Below, in pieces: positions 14,417-21,884 of a stretch of DNA of 23,684 bases. Numbering within the stretch: position 1 is the stretch's first letter; every line of letters begins with the position of its first letter. The DNA is from Longimicrobiales bacterium (GTDB taxonomy: Bacteria > Gemmatimonadota > Gemmatimonadetes > Longimicrobiales > Gaopeijiaceae). The stretch covers positions 1 through 23,684 of the forward strand of contig JAKMDG010000254.1 of NCBI GenBank assembly GCA_022428035.1, given 5' to 3'. A model generated the notes under the pieces. It worked only from the letters and a program-made list of their open reading frames with translations. It was not told the DNA's origin and made no database searches. The translations under genes and the position numbers were made by a program.

Positions 14417-15777
14417 CGGCCGGAGGTGTGCGGCTCGCTGGCGCTCTTGAGGCGCAGCGAGAGCGACTGCTTCCGTGTGTGCACTGTGGGTTCTGTCTTC
14501 CGGCATGCCCCACCTACAACCGGCTGGGTGACGAGAACGATTCCCCGCGAGGGCGATTGCACTTGATGCAGGCTGTGGTGGAGGGCCGCCTCGACGCGAG
14601 CTCAGATGCCTTCCAGACTCATATCGATCGATGCCTGGGCTGTCGAGCATGTGAACCGGTGTGCCCATCCGGAGTTGAATATGGGACTCTACTGGAGCTC
14701 GCCCGTGAAGCCGCCGCTGAGGCGCGTCCCCCGGGCATGCTCACTCGGTCGCTCCTGATCGTCATGGGGTCTCGCCCGCTGCGCGGAATGCTGTTCATGG
14801 GTGGTCGACTGCTTCGTGCTACCGGTCTCGCGGGCTGGGCCGTCAGACATCTCGGGGGAGATGGCGTAGCGGGCAAGCTGCGTTTTGCGCTCGCCATGCT
14901 TGCGGCAACGACCGAGGCTGAAGGATTCCGGCGACGAGATACTGCTGTAGCGGGCGTGGCATCCGCGACTCATCCCTCTGGCTCCGTGGACGCTGAATCG
15001 GCGGGGACAGTGCCCGACCGCGCACTGGATGCACCGGGTGGGACCGTTGGTGTCTTGCAGGGCTGTGTGCAAGATGGATTGTACGGTCGACTTAACGACG
15101 CCACGGGGCGCACGCTCGACGCAAACGGCTTCCACGTTCGGATCGTGACTCGGCAGGATTGCTGTGGCGCTCTGCATGCCCATGGCGGAGATCTCCAGTC
15201 GGCGCGGCACCTTGCTCGCCGCAACATCGAAGCATTCGAACGAGCAGGGGTCGACTGGGTGGTTGTGAATGCCGCCGGATGCGGAGCGGCAATGAAGGAT
15301 TATGGAGTCCTCTTAGAGGGCGACCCGATGCAGGCACGAGCGAGAGCATTTGCCGAGCGGGTTCGGGACGTGACGGAGCTTCTAGCTGCGGTTGGACCTC
15401 GTCGAGGGGCGCCGGTGACATGCAGTGTCGCATACGACCATCCTTGTCACCTGATGCACGCGCAGGGTGTGACGTCCGAGCCTCTTCAGGTTCTTGATGC
15501 TGTGCCGGGCGTGGAGGTTCGGATGGTCGCGAAGGCGGATGAGTGCTGCGGGGGTGCTGGAATCTACGGGATGACGCACCCCGATCTCGGTGCACACATT
15601 GGAGGTGACAAGGTGGCAGCTGTACGAGAAACCGGGGCTGACCTTGCGTGCACCCCAAACCCCGGGTGCATGATGCAGATCGGAGCGGGCCTTCGGATCG
15701 AGGGCAGCGGAGGTGATGTCGTTCATCCGGTCGAGCTTCTCGACCATAGCTATCAGCGAGCGGGGTACTACAGGTGA
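14413..15777 (+). CDS. glcF: Glycolate oxidase iron-sulfur subunit GlcF
   Basis: A 454-residue electron-transfer subunit passing electrons from GlcD/GlcE to the respiratory chain. Two 4Fe-4S motifs are complete: Cys22, 25, 28 and 32 in CVHCGFCLPACP, and Cys74, 77, 80 and 84 in CLGCRACEPVCP. Two CCG domains follow, with QDCCGALHAHGG near 250 and DECCGGAGIYG near 378. A weakly conserved 50-residue linker lies near 165-210 (THPSGSVDAESAGT). The C-terminus resembles E. coli GlcF (GMTHPDLGAHIGGDKVAAV). The frame runs open back to 14104 inside glcE, but the GTG at 14413 overlapping the glcE stop as GTGA gives the correct N-terminus. The stop overlaps the next gene as GTGA too. Confidence 0.93.
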   Translation: MTAGGVRLAGALEAQRERLLPCVHCGFCLPACPTYNRLGDENDSPRGRLHLMQAVVEGRLDASSDAFQTHIDRCLGCRACEPVCPSGVEYGTLLELAREAAAEARPPGMLTRSLLIVMGSRPLRGMLFMGGRLLRATGLAGWAVRHLGGDGVAGKLRFALAMLAATTEAEGFRRRDTAVAGVASATHPSGSVDAESAGTVPDRALDAPGGTVGVLQGCVQDGLYGRLNDATGRTLDANGFHVRIVTRQDCCGALHAHGGDLQSARHLARRNIEAFERAGVDWVVVNAAGCGAAMKDYGVLLEGDPMQARARAFAERVRDVTELLAAVGPRRGAPVTCSVAYDHPCHLMHAQGVTSEPLQVLDAVPGVEVRMVAKADECCGGAGIYGMTHPDLGAHIGGDKVAAVRETGADLACTPNPGCMMQIGAGLRIEGSGGDVVHPVELLDHSYQRAGYYR

Positions 15778-16394
15778 GCGAGGCCGATTCCTCAGGCGGC
15801 ATCACGAAACTCGTCGCGCTCGGTACCGAGCATCCCGTTTGGGATCGATTTTTTCAGGTATTTCCGCTCGTGGTCATAGGCACGCGCGAAGAGAATGGTT
15901 CGTTCGATCTGGCCCCCAAACACATGGCGATGCCGATGGGTTGGGAGAATCGATTCGGCTTTGTATGCACGCCCAGGCACGCAACCTACGGAAATGCCGT
16001 GCGTGAGGGGGTGTTTACCGTCAGCTTCCCTCGCCCGTCTCAGGTTCTCTTCGCGAGTCTGGCAGCGGCGCCCCGTTGTGAGGAGGACACCAAGCCTGCT
16101 CTTGATTTGCTCACCACGCGACCAGCGACGAGGGTCGATGGTGTGTTACTCGAGGACGCCTACCTCCACTTCGAGTGCGAGACTGACCGGATCATCGATG
16201 ACTTCGGTGTGAACAGTCTCATTACGGGTCGAATCGTGGAGGCGTTGGTGGCCGAGGACGCTTTGCGGGATCCGGATCGAGACGACGCGGATGTTTTCGC
16301 TGCCAATCCGCTTCTGGCATATCTCGCGCCGGGTCGGTATGCCGAGGTGCGAGAGACTCTGGCGTTTCCGTTCCACACCGGCTGGTCACCTTGA
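15774..16394 (+). CDS. Flavin-reductase-like FMN-binding protein
   Basis: A 206-residue split-barrel protein of the flavin reductase / FMN-binding family (PF01613 type). Recognisable are PLVVIGTREENGSFDLAPK near the N-terminus, MPMGWENRFGFVCTPRHATYGNA in the FMN-contact region, and the REGVFTVSFP segment. Such proteins reduce free FMN or FAD with NAD(P)H or bind FMN tightly. The GTG start overlaps the glcF stop (GTGA), and its own TGA overlaps the ATG of the M20 gene by one base. The tight coupling suggests it serves the same pathway, for example supplying reduced flavin or taking electrons, but no monooxygenase partner with an obvious need is certain; the FAD oxidoreductase at 19476 is a candidate. 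The substrate is unknown. Confidence 0.75.
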   Translation: MSEADSSGGITKLVALGTEHPVWDRFFQVFPLVVIGTREENGSFDLAPKHMAMPMGWENRFGFVCTPRHATYGNAVREGVFTVSFPRPSQVLFASLAAAPRCEEDTKPALDLLTTRPATRVDGVLLEDAYLHFECETDRIIDDFGVNSLITGRIVEALVAEDALRDPDRDDADVFAANPLLAYLAPGRYAEVRETLAFPFHTGWSP

Positions 16395-17587
16395 TGTCTT
16401 CCGACCTCGGCGCAAACGAGCGGACCACCGCGGAAGGCTTTCGAACGCTCGAGTGTGTCCACGCGATGAAAGACGAGTTCGTGGATTTCCTTTCGGGGCT
16501 CTGTCGCGTTGAGTCGCCCACAGACCATCCGGCGACACAGACCAGCGTGCACGCGCTTCTCGAGCCGGCCTTCACCGATCTGGGGTACGATGTGCGGATC
16601 GTCGAGGGTCGGAAGAGCGGAAACCACCTCCTCGCCATGCCGAAGCGCAGGGCAAGGCAGACTCCCAGCCAGCTCCTGATGGGACACAGCGATACTGTGT
16701 GGCCGCTCGAGACGCTCGAGCGTATGCCCGTGCATGTTGACGACGGTCGACTCCATGGACCGGGTACGCTCGATATGAAGGGCGGGCTCAGCCTCATCAT
16801 TTTCGCCCTCCGCGCGCTGAGGGACCTCGACTATGAGCCGTCGGTCGCACCTGTGGTCTTTGTGAACTCCGATGAGGAGGTAGGAAGTCCGGACTCGAAG
16901 AAGCACGTACGCCGACTGGCCCGCGCGGCCAGCCGGGCTCTGGTGCTCGAGCCGGCGCTGGGCCCGTCGGGTCTGATCAAGACTGCCAGGAAGGGATTGG
17001 GGCGCTTCGAGATCACCGTACGTGGGCGGGCTGCCCATGCGGGCCTGGATCCCGAGGCCGGAGCGAGCGCGATCGTCGAGCTGTCCCATGTCATTCAGGA
17101 GTTGAATCTCCTGAACGATCCCGAGCATGGTACTACGGTCAATGTAGGCCTCATCGGGGGCGGGACCCGGCCCAACGTGATTGCAGCCGAGGCGACCGCG
17201 TCCGTGGACGTGCGCGTCACGTCGATGGACCACGGTCGGTGGGTCGAAGATCGTGTCCGTGCCATCGAACCCGTCACTCCTGACGTGACGATCGAGGTAG
17301 AGGGTGGCGTCCGCGTCGCGCCCCTCGAGCGTACGCCGAGAAATGTGGCTCTTTGGAATGAGGCTCAGCTCAGAGGCGCTGAGCTGGGCTTCGACCTCGG
17401 TCACGGGATGGCGGGGGGTGGTTCGGATGGAAATACCACCAGCCTCTTCACGGCGACGCTTGATGGGCTTGGATGTGTCGGAGACGGAGCGCACGCCGAC
17501 CACGAGCACATTGTCATCGATCCCTCCCTCGATCGATGTGCCCTGCTGGCTCGGCTTCTCATGGCGCCAGCCATGATCACGAAATAG
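16394..17587 (+). CDS. M20 metallopeptidase, carboxypeptidase G2-like N-acyl-amino-acid hydrolase
   Basis: A 397-residue dizinc amidohydrolase. The residues expected for the carboxypeptidase G2 group are all present: His98 and Asp100 in LLMGHSDTVW, Asp127 in GTLDMKGG, Glu161 and Glu162 in NSDEEVGS, Glu186 in LVLEPAL, and a C-terminal His (367) in GDGAHADHE. Spacing of the first six equals that of His112 to Glu200 in Pseudomonas CPG2 as I recall it. Residues about 200-310 are the lid/dimerisation domain. CPG2-type enzymes cut N-acyl-glutamate bonds; relatives remove succinyl or acetyl groups from amino acids. With an NSAR racemase and a GNAT acyltransferase downstream, N-acyl-L-amino-acid deacylase is the best guess. 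ATG 16394 overlaps the previous stop (TGATG); an internal ATG at 16466 is less likely. Confidence 0.88.
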   Translation: MSSDLGANERTTAEGFRTLECVHAMKDEFVDFLSGLCRVESPTDHPATQTSVHALLEPAFTDLGYDVRIVEGRKSGNHLLAMPKRRARQTPSQLLMGHSDTVWPLETLERMPVHVDDGRLHGPGTLDMKGGLSLIIFALRALRDLDYEPSVAPVVFVNSDEEVGSPDSKKHVRRLARAASRALVLEPALGPSGLIKTARKGLGRFEITVRGRAAHAGLDPEAGASAIVELSHVIQELNLLNDPEHGTTVNVGLIGGGTRPNVIAAEATASVDVRVTSMDHGRWVEDRVRAIEPVTPDVTIEVEGGVRVAPLERTPRNVALWNEAQLRGAELGFDLGHGMAGGGSDGNTTSLFTATLDGLGCVGDGAHADHEHIVIDPSLDRCALLARLLMAPAMITK

Positions 17588-17596
17588 AGAGGACTC

Positions 17597-17602
17597 GGGA
17601 GG
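17597..17602 (+). promoter_or_regulatory. Strong ribosome-binding site of the P-loop gene
   Basis: GGGAGG at 17597-17602, six bases before the ATG at 17609. It sits in the 21-bp gap after the M20 gene, one of the few real gaps in the run, and marks an independent translation start. Confidence 0.7.
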
Positions 17603-17608
17603 ACGTCG

Positions 17609-18631
17609 ATGAGCCTGCTGCTCAAGGGATCGGTCACCAGAATCGCAGACCTTCCGGATTGGCCGTTTTCATTCGAGAAGATCGACAACCTCGATTGGCG
17701 CTCGGGTGACTACGTCGTGGCGGAAGTCCTCCCCAGAAGCTCGATGACCGAGCAGTTCGAGCTGCCCTCAGGCCGCACATGTACGCCGCTCACGGGGGAT
17801 CTGCTGGTGGGGGCCCTCGCACGGCGTGCCGCCACGCTCGAGGCCACCGGATCGTTCCAGGCAGTAGAAGCTGACGGGTTCATGCACTGCCTGACCGCCG
17901 CGGGTTGCATGGGTCTTGTGACGTCGAGTTCGCAATTCTCGAAGGCCTTCCTTCCTCTGCGGTATCGAGGGCACGTCCTGCGGGACGGCCGGTCGATCAA
18001 CATGCGGGACTGCGTCACTGAAACGTCGGACACCCCATATGCGTTGCCGACTTTGCTGCTCGTCGGGACGTCCATGTCTGCGGGGAAGACGTACTCGGGT
18101 CGGGTTGCTGTCCGCCAGCTGAAAGCCCTCGGCCACACCGTGGTGGGAGCGAAGCTCACGGGTGCGGGGCGCTGGCACGACACGCTTTCGTTCAAGGATG
18201 CGGGAGCGGACTTCATCTTCGACTTCATCGACGCAGGCCTGCCCACCACCGTGGTATCCCCGCAGGAGTACAGGGCGGCGATCGGGCCACTTCTGTCACG
18301 GATCGCCGATACCGGTGCGACCGCTGCAGTGATCGAGGCAGGGGCCTCGCCCCTCGAGCCGTACAACGGAGGGGAGTTGGTCCGGATGTTGGGGGAGCAT
18401 ATCGCCTACACGATTCTTGCTGCCTCGGACCCGTATGCGGTCGCAGGGATTCTCGGGGCATGGGAGCGGGGCGTCGATCTTGTGGCAGGGCCCGCCTCCA
18501 ACACACTGGCCGGAGTCGCGTTGGTGCACGAACTCGCTGGGCTGCCCGCGCTCAACCTCATGGACGACTATACGCACGACAGCCTCCGGCAGCGTCTGAG
18601 CCAGGCTGTGGGAGCTCGAGGACACGGATGA
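17609..18631 (+). CDS. P-loop protein of unknown function, distantly DUF1611/dethiobiotin-synthetase-like
   Basis: A 340-residue two-part protein that I cannot name. Residues 1-140 form an N-terminal domain with LTGDLLVGALARRAATLE, FMHCLTAAGCMGLVTSS and four cysteines (58, 94, 100, 135). From 148 a nucleotide-binding fold begins: LLLVGTSMSAGKT (149-161) is a P-loop with one residue more than the classic spacing. Then come VVGAKLTGAGRW and FKDAGADFIFDFIDAGLPTTVV (196-216), and AAVIEAGASPLEPYNGGE with Glu243. The latter resembles the acidic motif of dethiobiotin synthetase, MobB and DUF1611/COG3367 proteins. DUF1611 includes the D-glutamate N-acetyltransferase DgcN, partner of an enolase-fold racemase, and here too an enolase-fold racemase is in the same operon. 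That analogy is inference. It has its own strong ribosome-binding site and overlaps the GNAT gene as ATGA. Confidence 0.7.
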   Translation: MSLLLKGSVTRIADLPDWPFSFEKIDNLDWRSGDYVVAEVLPRSSMTEQFELPSGRTCTPLTGDLLVGALARRAATLEATGSFQAVEADGFMHCLTAAGCMGLVTSSSQFSKAFLPLRYRGHVLRDGRSINMRDCVTETSDTPYALPTLLLVGTSMSAGKTYSGRVAVRQLKALGHTVVGAKLTGAGRWHDTLSFKDAGADFIFDFIDAGLPTTVVSPQEYRAAIGPLLSRIADTGATAAVIEAGASPLEPYNGGELVRMLGEHIAYTILAASDPYAVAGILGAWERGVDLVAGPASNTLAGVALVHELAGLPALNLMDDYTHDSLRQRLSQAVGARGHG

Positions 18632-19479
18632 CCGACTTCGTCATCCGGCCGTTCGAAACGATGGAGCAGTGCCATGAGTGCGTAGCCCTGCAGGAGGACA
18701 CGTGGGGCCATGGCTTCTCTGAGCGGGTGGCGCCAGCCATTCTGAAGGTTGGTCGTATGCTCGGAGGCGTATCATCCGGCGCGTACACTGCGGAGGGGCG
18801 GCTCGTCGGCTTCGTATTTGGCCTCACCGGACTTCGAGACGGTACGGTCGTGCACTGGTCGGATATGCTCGCGGTGCGGCCGGAGGTCCGTGATGCGGGT
18901 CTTGGGCGACGGCTGAAGGCGTATCAGCGCGACGAGGTGATGGCTCTCGGTGTCGAGCACATGTACTGGACCTTTGATCCACTGCAGAGCCGAAACGCTC
19001 ATCTGAACATTACGCGTCTCGGCGCGGTCGTCCGAGAGTATCGGGTGGACATGTACGGTCAGACGGACTCGCCGCTCCACCGAGGAATCGGAACGGATCG
19101 CTTCGTTGCGCTCTGGCGACTGCCCTCTGAGCGGGTGGGAGGACGGCTGGTCGACGACCCGGCGCAGATGTTCGAGCCGTTATCTCTCGATGAGATGTCG
19201 GTCGGAATCGCGCTCTCGGCTTCACCGTCTTCGGTGTCGTATCATCCGAGTCCGGGGGTGGTCGAACTCGACCTTGGGAACGATTGGATCAGCGTCGCGA
19301 TTCCTTCGGATGTCGGGACGCTGATGGACGAGGATCTGGACTTGGCACAGGCATGGCGGATCGCGACGCGGGCTGCTTTGAGGCACTACATGGGCTCGGG
19401 CTATGAGGTTCGAGAATTCGTGCGTGGACAATCTGTGTCCCGCTACCTCCTTCACTGCATCCCCGAGGGCGAGTCATGA
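18628..19479 (+). CDS. GNAT acyltransferase, COG3375 type, candidate D-amino-acid N-succinyltransferase
   Basis: A 283-residue acyl-CoA-dependent transferase. Residues 1-165 are a GNAT domain: strand VHWSDMLAVRPEVRDAGLGRRLK (75-97) contains the acyl-CoA-binding R-D-A-G-L-G loop. It is followed by the COG3375-type signature YWTFDPLQSRNAHLNITRLGAVVREY (113-138) and SPLHRGIGTDRF (148-159). Residues 170-283 form a second half ending in GYEVREFVRG, also typical of this group. COG3375 genes lie beside N-succinylamino-acid racemase and an M20 hydrolase in Geobacillus, where the GNAT succinylates D-amino acids. All three occur here, so I infer the same role. Start overlaps the P-loop gene (ATGA) and the stop overlaps the FAD gene (ATGA). 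Acyl donor (succinyl or acetyl) cannot be decided. Confidence 0.85.
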   Translation: MTDFVIRPFETMEQCHECVALQEDTWGHGFSERVAPAILKVGRMLGGVSSGAYTAEGRLVGFVFGLTGLRDGTVVHWSDMLAVRPEVRDAGLGRRLKAYQRDEVMALGVEHMYWTFDPLQSRNAHLNITRLGAVVREYRVDMYGQTDSPLHRGIGTDRFVALWRLPSERVGGRLVDDPAQMFEPLSLDEMSVGIALSASPSSVSYHPSPGVVELDLGNDWISVAIPSDVGTLMDEDLDLAQAWRIATRAALRHYMGSGYEVREFVRGQSVSRYLLHCIPEGES

Positions 19480-20714
19480 CACCAAGGTCCATCGCCATAC
19501 TGGGCGCTGGTCCGGTCGGCCTCGAGGCGGCGCTCGCTGCTGCTGAGGCTGGATGGGCCTTCACAGTATTTGAAGCCTCGAGCGATGTCGCCGGCAACGT
19601 GCGTGCGTGGGGGCACGTTCAGTTGTTCACGCCGTGGTCGATGAACGTCTCGCCTCGTGTGCGCACGCGGCTCGCGGAGCTTGGCCGGGAGCCTCCGAAC
19701 GGAGCGGAGTGCCCAACCGGTGATCAGCTGGCTGATCAGGTGTTCCAGCCGCTCGCAGCCGCACCGGAGATTGCGCCTCACATGCAGCTGGGCACGCGAA
19801 TTCTGGAGATCTCTCGGGACGGGCTGCTCAAGAGCGACGAGATCGGGACGGGTGGCCGGGCTCGGCACACCTTCCGGCTCCTCGTGAGAGGCGCCGACGG
19901 GCAGGAGCGAGTCGAACACGCAGACGTCGTGCTCGACTGCACAGGTACGTATGACAAGCCGAACGCATTGGGTCTCGGCGGGATTGCCGCGCCCGGAGAA
20001 CGAGACGCCGAGGACTACATCATCCGACAAATTCCGGATTTCGGGGCGCCTATTCTCAAGGGTGATGCTCCGGGCTGGGGAGGAATGCGGATTCTTCTTG
20101 TTGGTTCCGGGCACTCAGCACAGACCGTGGCTCGCGACCTCCTCGCTGTGATCAAGCGCGTGCCGGAAACCCGCGTGACGTGGACCATTCGCCGTACGTC
20201 TCCAACGTTCGGCGCCGTAGACAATGACGCCTTACCCGCCCGAGATCGTCTGGTCGAGCAGGCTCGCGCACTGGCCTACGGTGCGGACTCTCCTTTCGAC
20301 GTTCGTCTAGGTCGCTCAGTTCACGCTCTGGAGGCCGGCCCGGACGGCATTGTGGTGTCTCTGAGAGCCGACGACGGGTCCATCGAACATGTCGTGGTCG
20401 ATCGAATCATTTCGATGACTGGTTCGGTCGGGGACGCGCGCATGTACCGCCAACTCCAGGTGCACGAGTGTTACGCTACGTCCGGGCCCATGAATCTGGC
20501 GGCTGCACTGATGGCATCCTCTTCTGCCGACTGCTTGACGCAGGAGAGCCAGGGTGTGGATACCTTGAAGAATCCCGAGCCCGACTTCTACATCCTCGGC
20601 AGCAAGTCCTATGGTCGAAATTCGACCTTTCTCCTGCGTGTGGGCTGGGCCCAGGTCGACGAAGTCTTCAGCCTGCTCAGCACCTCACCTCCGGTTGTAC
20701 CGGCGCACGCCTAA
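19476..20714 (+). CDS. FAD/NAD(P)-dependent oxidoreductase, flavin-monooxygenase-like
   Basis: A 412-residue two-dinucleotide flavoprotein. The N-terminal FAD motif is ILGAGPVGLEAALAAAEAG (8-26), with an acidic residue at the end of strand 2 (VFEAS). A second Rossmann motif, ILLVGSGHSAQTVARDL, lies near 205-222 for NAD(P)H. The region WGHVQLFTPWSMNVSP and the SMTGSVGDARMYRQLQ stretch resemble CzcO/TrkA-like flavoproteins (COG2072 and thioredoxin-reductase-like groups). I see no CxxC redox pair, so a thioredoxin-reductase role is unlikely. Oxidation of an N-acyl-amino acid, amine or hydroxyacid intermediate is possible but not shown. It is coupled by ATGA to the GNAT gene; the racemase follows after 15 bp. 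This member is not part of the known NSAR pathway. Confidence 0.75.
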   Translation: MTPRSIAILGAGPVGLEAALAAAEAGWAFTVFEASSDVAGNVRAWGHVQLFTPWSMNVSPRVRTRLAELGREPPNGAECPTGDQLADQVFQPLAAAPEIAPHMQLGTRILEISRDGLLKSDEIGTGGRARHTFRLLVRGADGQERVEHADVVLDCTGTYDKPNALGLGGIAAPGERDAEDYIIRQIPDFGAPILKGDAPGWGGMRILLVGSGHSAQTVARDLLAVIKRVPETRVTWTIRRTSPTFGAVDNDALPARDRLVEQARALAYGADSPFDVRLGRSVHALEAGPDGIVVSLRADDGSIEHVVVDRIISMTGSVGDARMYRQLQVHECYATSGPMNLAAALMASSSADCLTQESQGVDTLKNPEPDFYILGSKSYGRNSTFLLRVGWAQVDEVFSLLSTSPPVVPAHA

Positions 20715-20729
20715 CCCCGACGACATCGA

Positions 20730-21833
20730 ATGAAGATCGAACGCGCGACCCTTCGCGAAATTCCGCTGCGGCTGAAAGAGTTTTTCGAGATCTCCAGCGG
20801 AGGTTCGCAAGATCGGCGGATTCTGCTCCTCACGCTGGAGGGTGACGGACTTGAAGGGTGGAGTGAGTGCGTAGCCTCGGCAGACCCGTCGTATGCCTAC
20901 GAGACCACCGATACGGCATGGCACGTCCTGACCGACTTCATTCTCCCCAATGTGGTGGGTACCGACGTAGAGTCACCTGAGGACATCCTCTCGCCGGTCT
21001 GGTGGGTCCGGGGACATGGCATGGCGAAGGCTGCAGTCGAGATGGCCGCATGGGACATGGCGGCCCGGGCCGACGGCGTATCGCTTTCTAGTAAGCTCGG
21101 CGGTGTCCGTGATCGGGTACCGGTGGGTGTGAGTGTCGGCCTCAAGGCCACGGATGAGGCACTGCACGAGCAGGTGGAGGGCTTCATTGCGGATGGTTAT
21201 GCGCGTGTGAAGATCAAGATGAAGCCGGGGCGCGATGTGGAGATGCTGGCGGGGCTACGAGAGCGTTTTCCCGACACCGTGTTCATGGCCGACGCGAATT
21301 CTGCCTATACGCTTGCTGACGTCGATCGCCTGAAGGAGTTGGATCCGCTCGACCTCCTGATGATCGAGCAGCCGCTGCGCTACGACGACTTTCTTCACCA
21401 CGCTCGTCTGCAGGAGGAGATCGAGACGCCCGTCTGCCTGGATGAGTCGATCAAGACACCGTGGGATACCGAGCTTGCACTCGAGCTCAAGAGCTGCCGC
21501 ATCATCAACATCAAACCGGGTCGTGTCGGTGGATTCGCCTCGAGTCGCCGTATCCATGACATGATGCAGGACGCAGATCTGCCGGTCTGGTGTGGTGGGA
21601 TGCTGGAGTCTGGTGTGGGTCGCGCGCATAACGTGGCTCTGGCCTCGCTGCCGAACTTCACCCTGCCCGGTGATATTTCGGCCAGTAGCCGCTACTGGCA
21701 CTCGGACATTGTCTCTCCCGAGTTCACGGTGGCCGATGGGCATATGGCTGTGCCTGCAGGTCCGGGTATCGGTGTCGAGATCGACACGGACCGAGTCGAA
21801 TCGATCACGACGCGGGTCGCGACCTTTGGCTGA
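20730..21833 (+). CDS. Enolase-superfamily N-succinylamino-acid racemase / o-succinylbenzoate synthase (NSAR/OSBS)
   Basis: A 367-residue (beta/alpha)7-beta-barrel enzyme. The catalytic set is complete: Lys161 and Lys163 (VKIKMKPG), metal ligands Asp188 (MADAN), Glu213 (MIEQPL) and Asp238 (CLDES), and Lys262 (NIKPGRVGG). Numbering is within one residue of Amycolatopsis N-acylamino-acid racemase (Lys163, Asp189, Glu214, Asp239, Lys263, from memory). The C-terminal CGGMLESGVGRAHN is typical of the NSAR/OSBS subgroup. This subgroup is bifunctional or promiscuous: OSBS acts in menaquinone synthesis, NSAR racemises N-acyl amino acids. No other men gene is near, whereas a COG3375 GNAT and an M20 deacylase are in the same operon, so racemisation of N-acyl-D-amino acids is favoured. 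The name menC would be misleading here. Last gene of the 11-gene run. Confidence 0.9.
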   Translation: MKIERATLREIPLRLKEFFEISSGGSQDRRILLLTLEGDGLEGWSECVASADPSYAYETTDTAWHVLTDFILPNVVGTDVESPEDILSPVWWVRGHGMAKAAVEMAAWDMAARADGVSLSSKLGGVRDRVPVGVSVGLKATDEALHEQVEGFIADGYARVKIKMKPGRDVEMLAGLRERFPDTVFMADANSAYTLADVDRLKELDPLDLLMIEQPLRYDDFLHHARLQEEIETPVCLDESIKTPWDTELALELKSCRIINIKPGRVGGFASSRRIHDMMQDADLPVWCGGMLESGVGRAHNVALASLPNFTLPGDISASSRYWHSDIVSPEFTVADGHMAVPAGPGIGVEIDTDRVESITTRVATFG

Positions 21834-21870
21834 CTGTGAGCAGGAGGGCTCCGGTACAGGGAGTTCCGGG

Positions 21871-21884
21871 CCGGAGCGCTCCGG
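21871..21884. repeat. 14-bp palindrome between convergent genes
   Basis: CCGGAGCGCTCCGG is a perfect palindrome abutting the stop codon of the minus-strand ATPase gene. A related 7-bp arm GCTCCGG lies at 21848-21854 and could pair with CCGGAGC at 21871-21877. There is no T tract, so it is at most a weak terminator in the 51-bp gap between racemase and ATPase genes. Confidence 0.3.

Noticed and set aside
16160..17509. 449-codon minus-strand open frame over the flavin-reductase and M20 genes
   Set aside because: Antisense to two well-supported coupled genes; the translation has no recognisable domain.
20730..21833. Naming the enolase-fold gene menC
   Set aside because: No menaquinone genes nearby; operon partners indicate N-acyl-amino-acid racemase, and the subgroup cannot be split by sequence alone.
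21848..21884. Hairpin GCTCCGG...CCGGAGC as terminator of the 11-gene run
   Set aside because: Stem is short and no T tract follows; listed only as a repeat.
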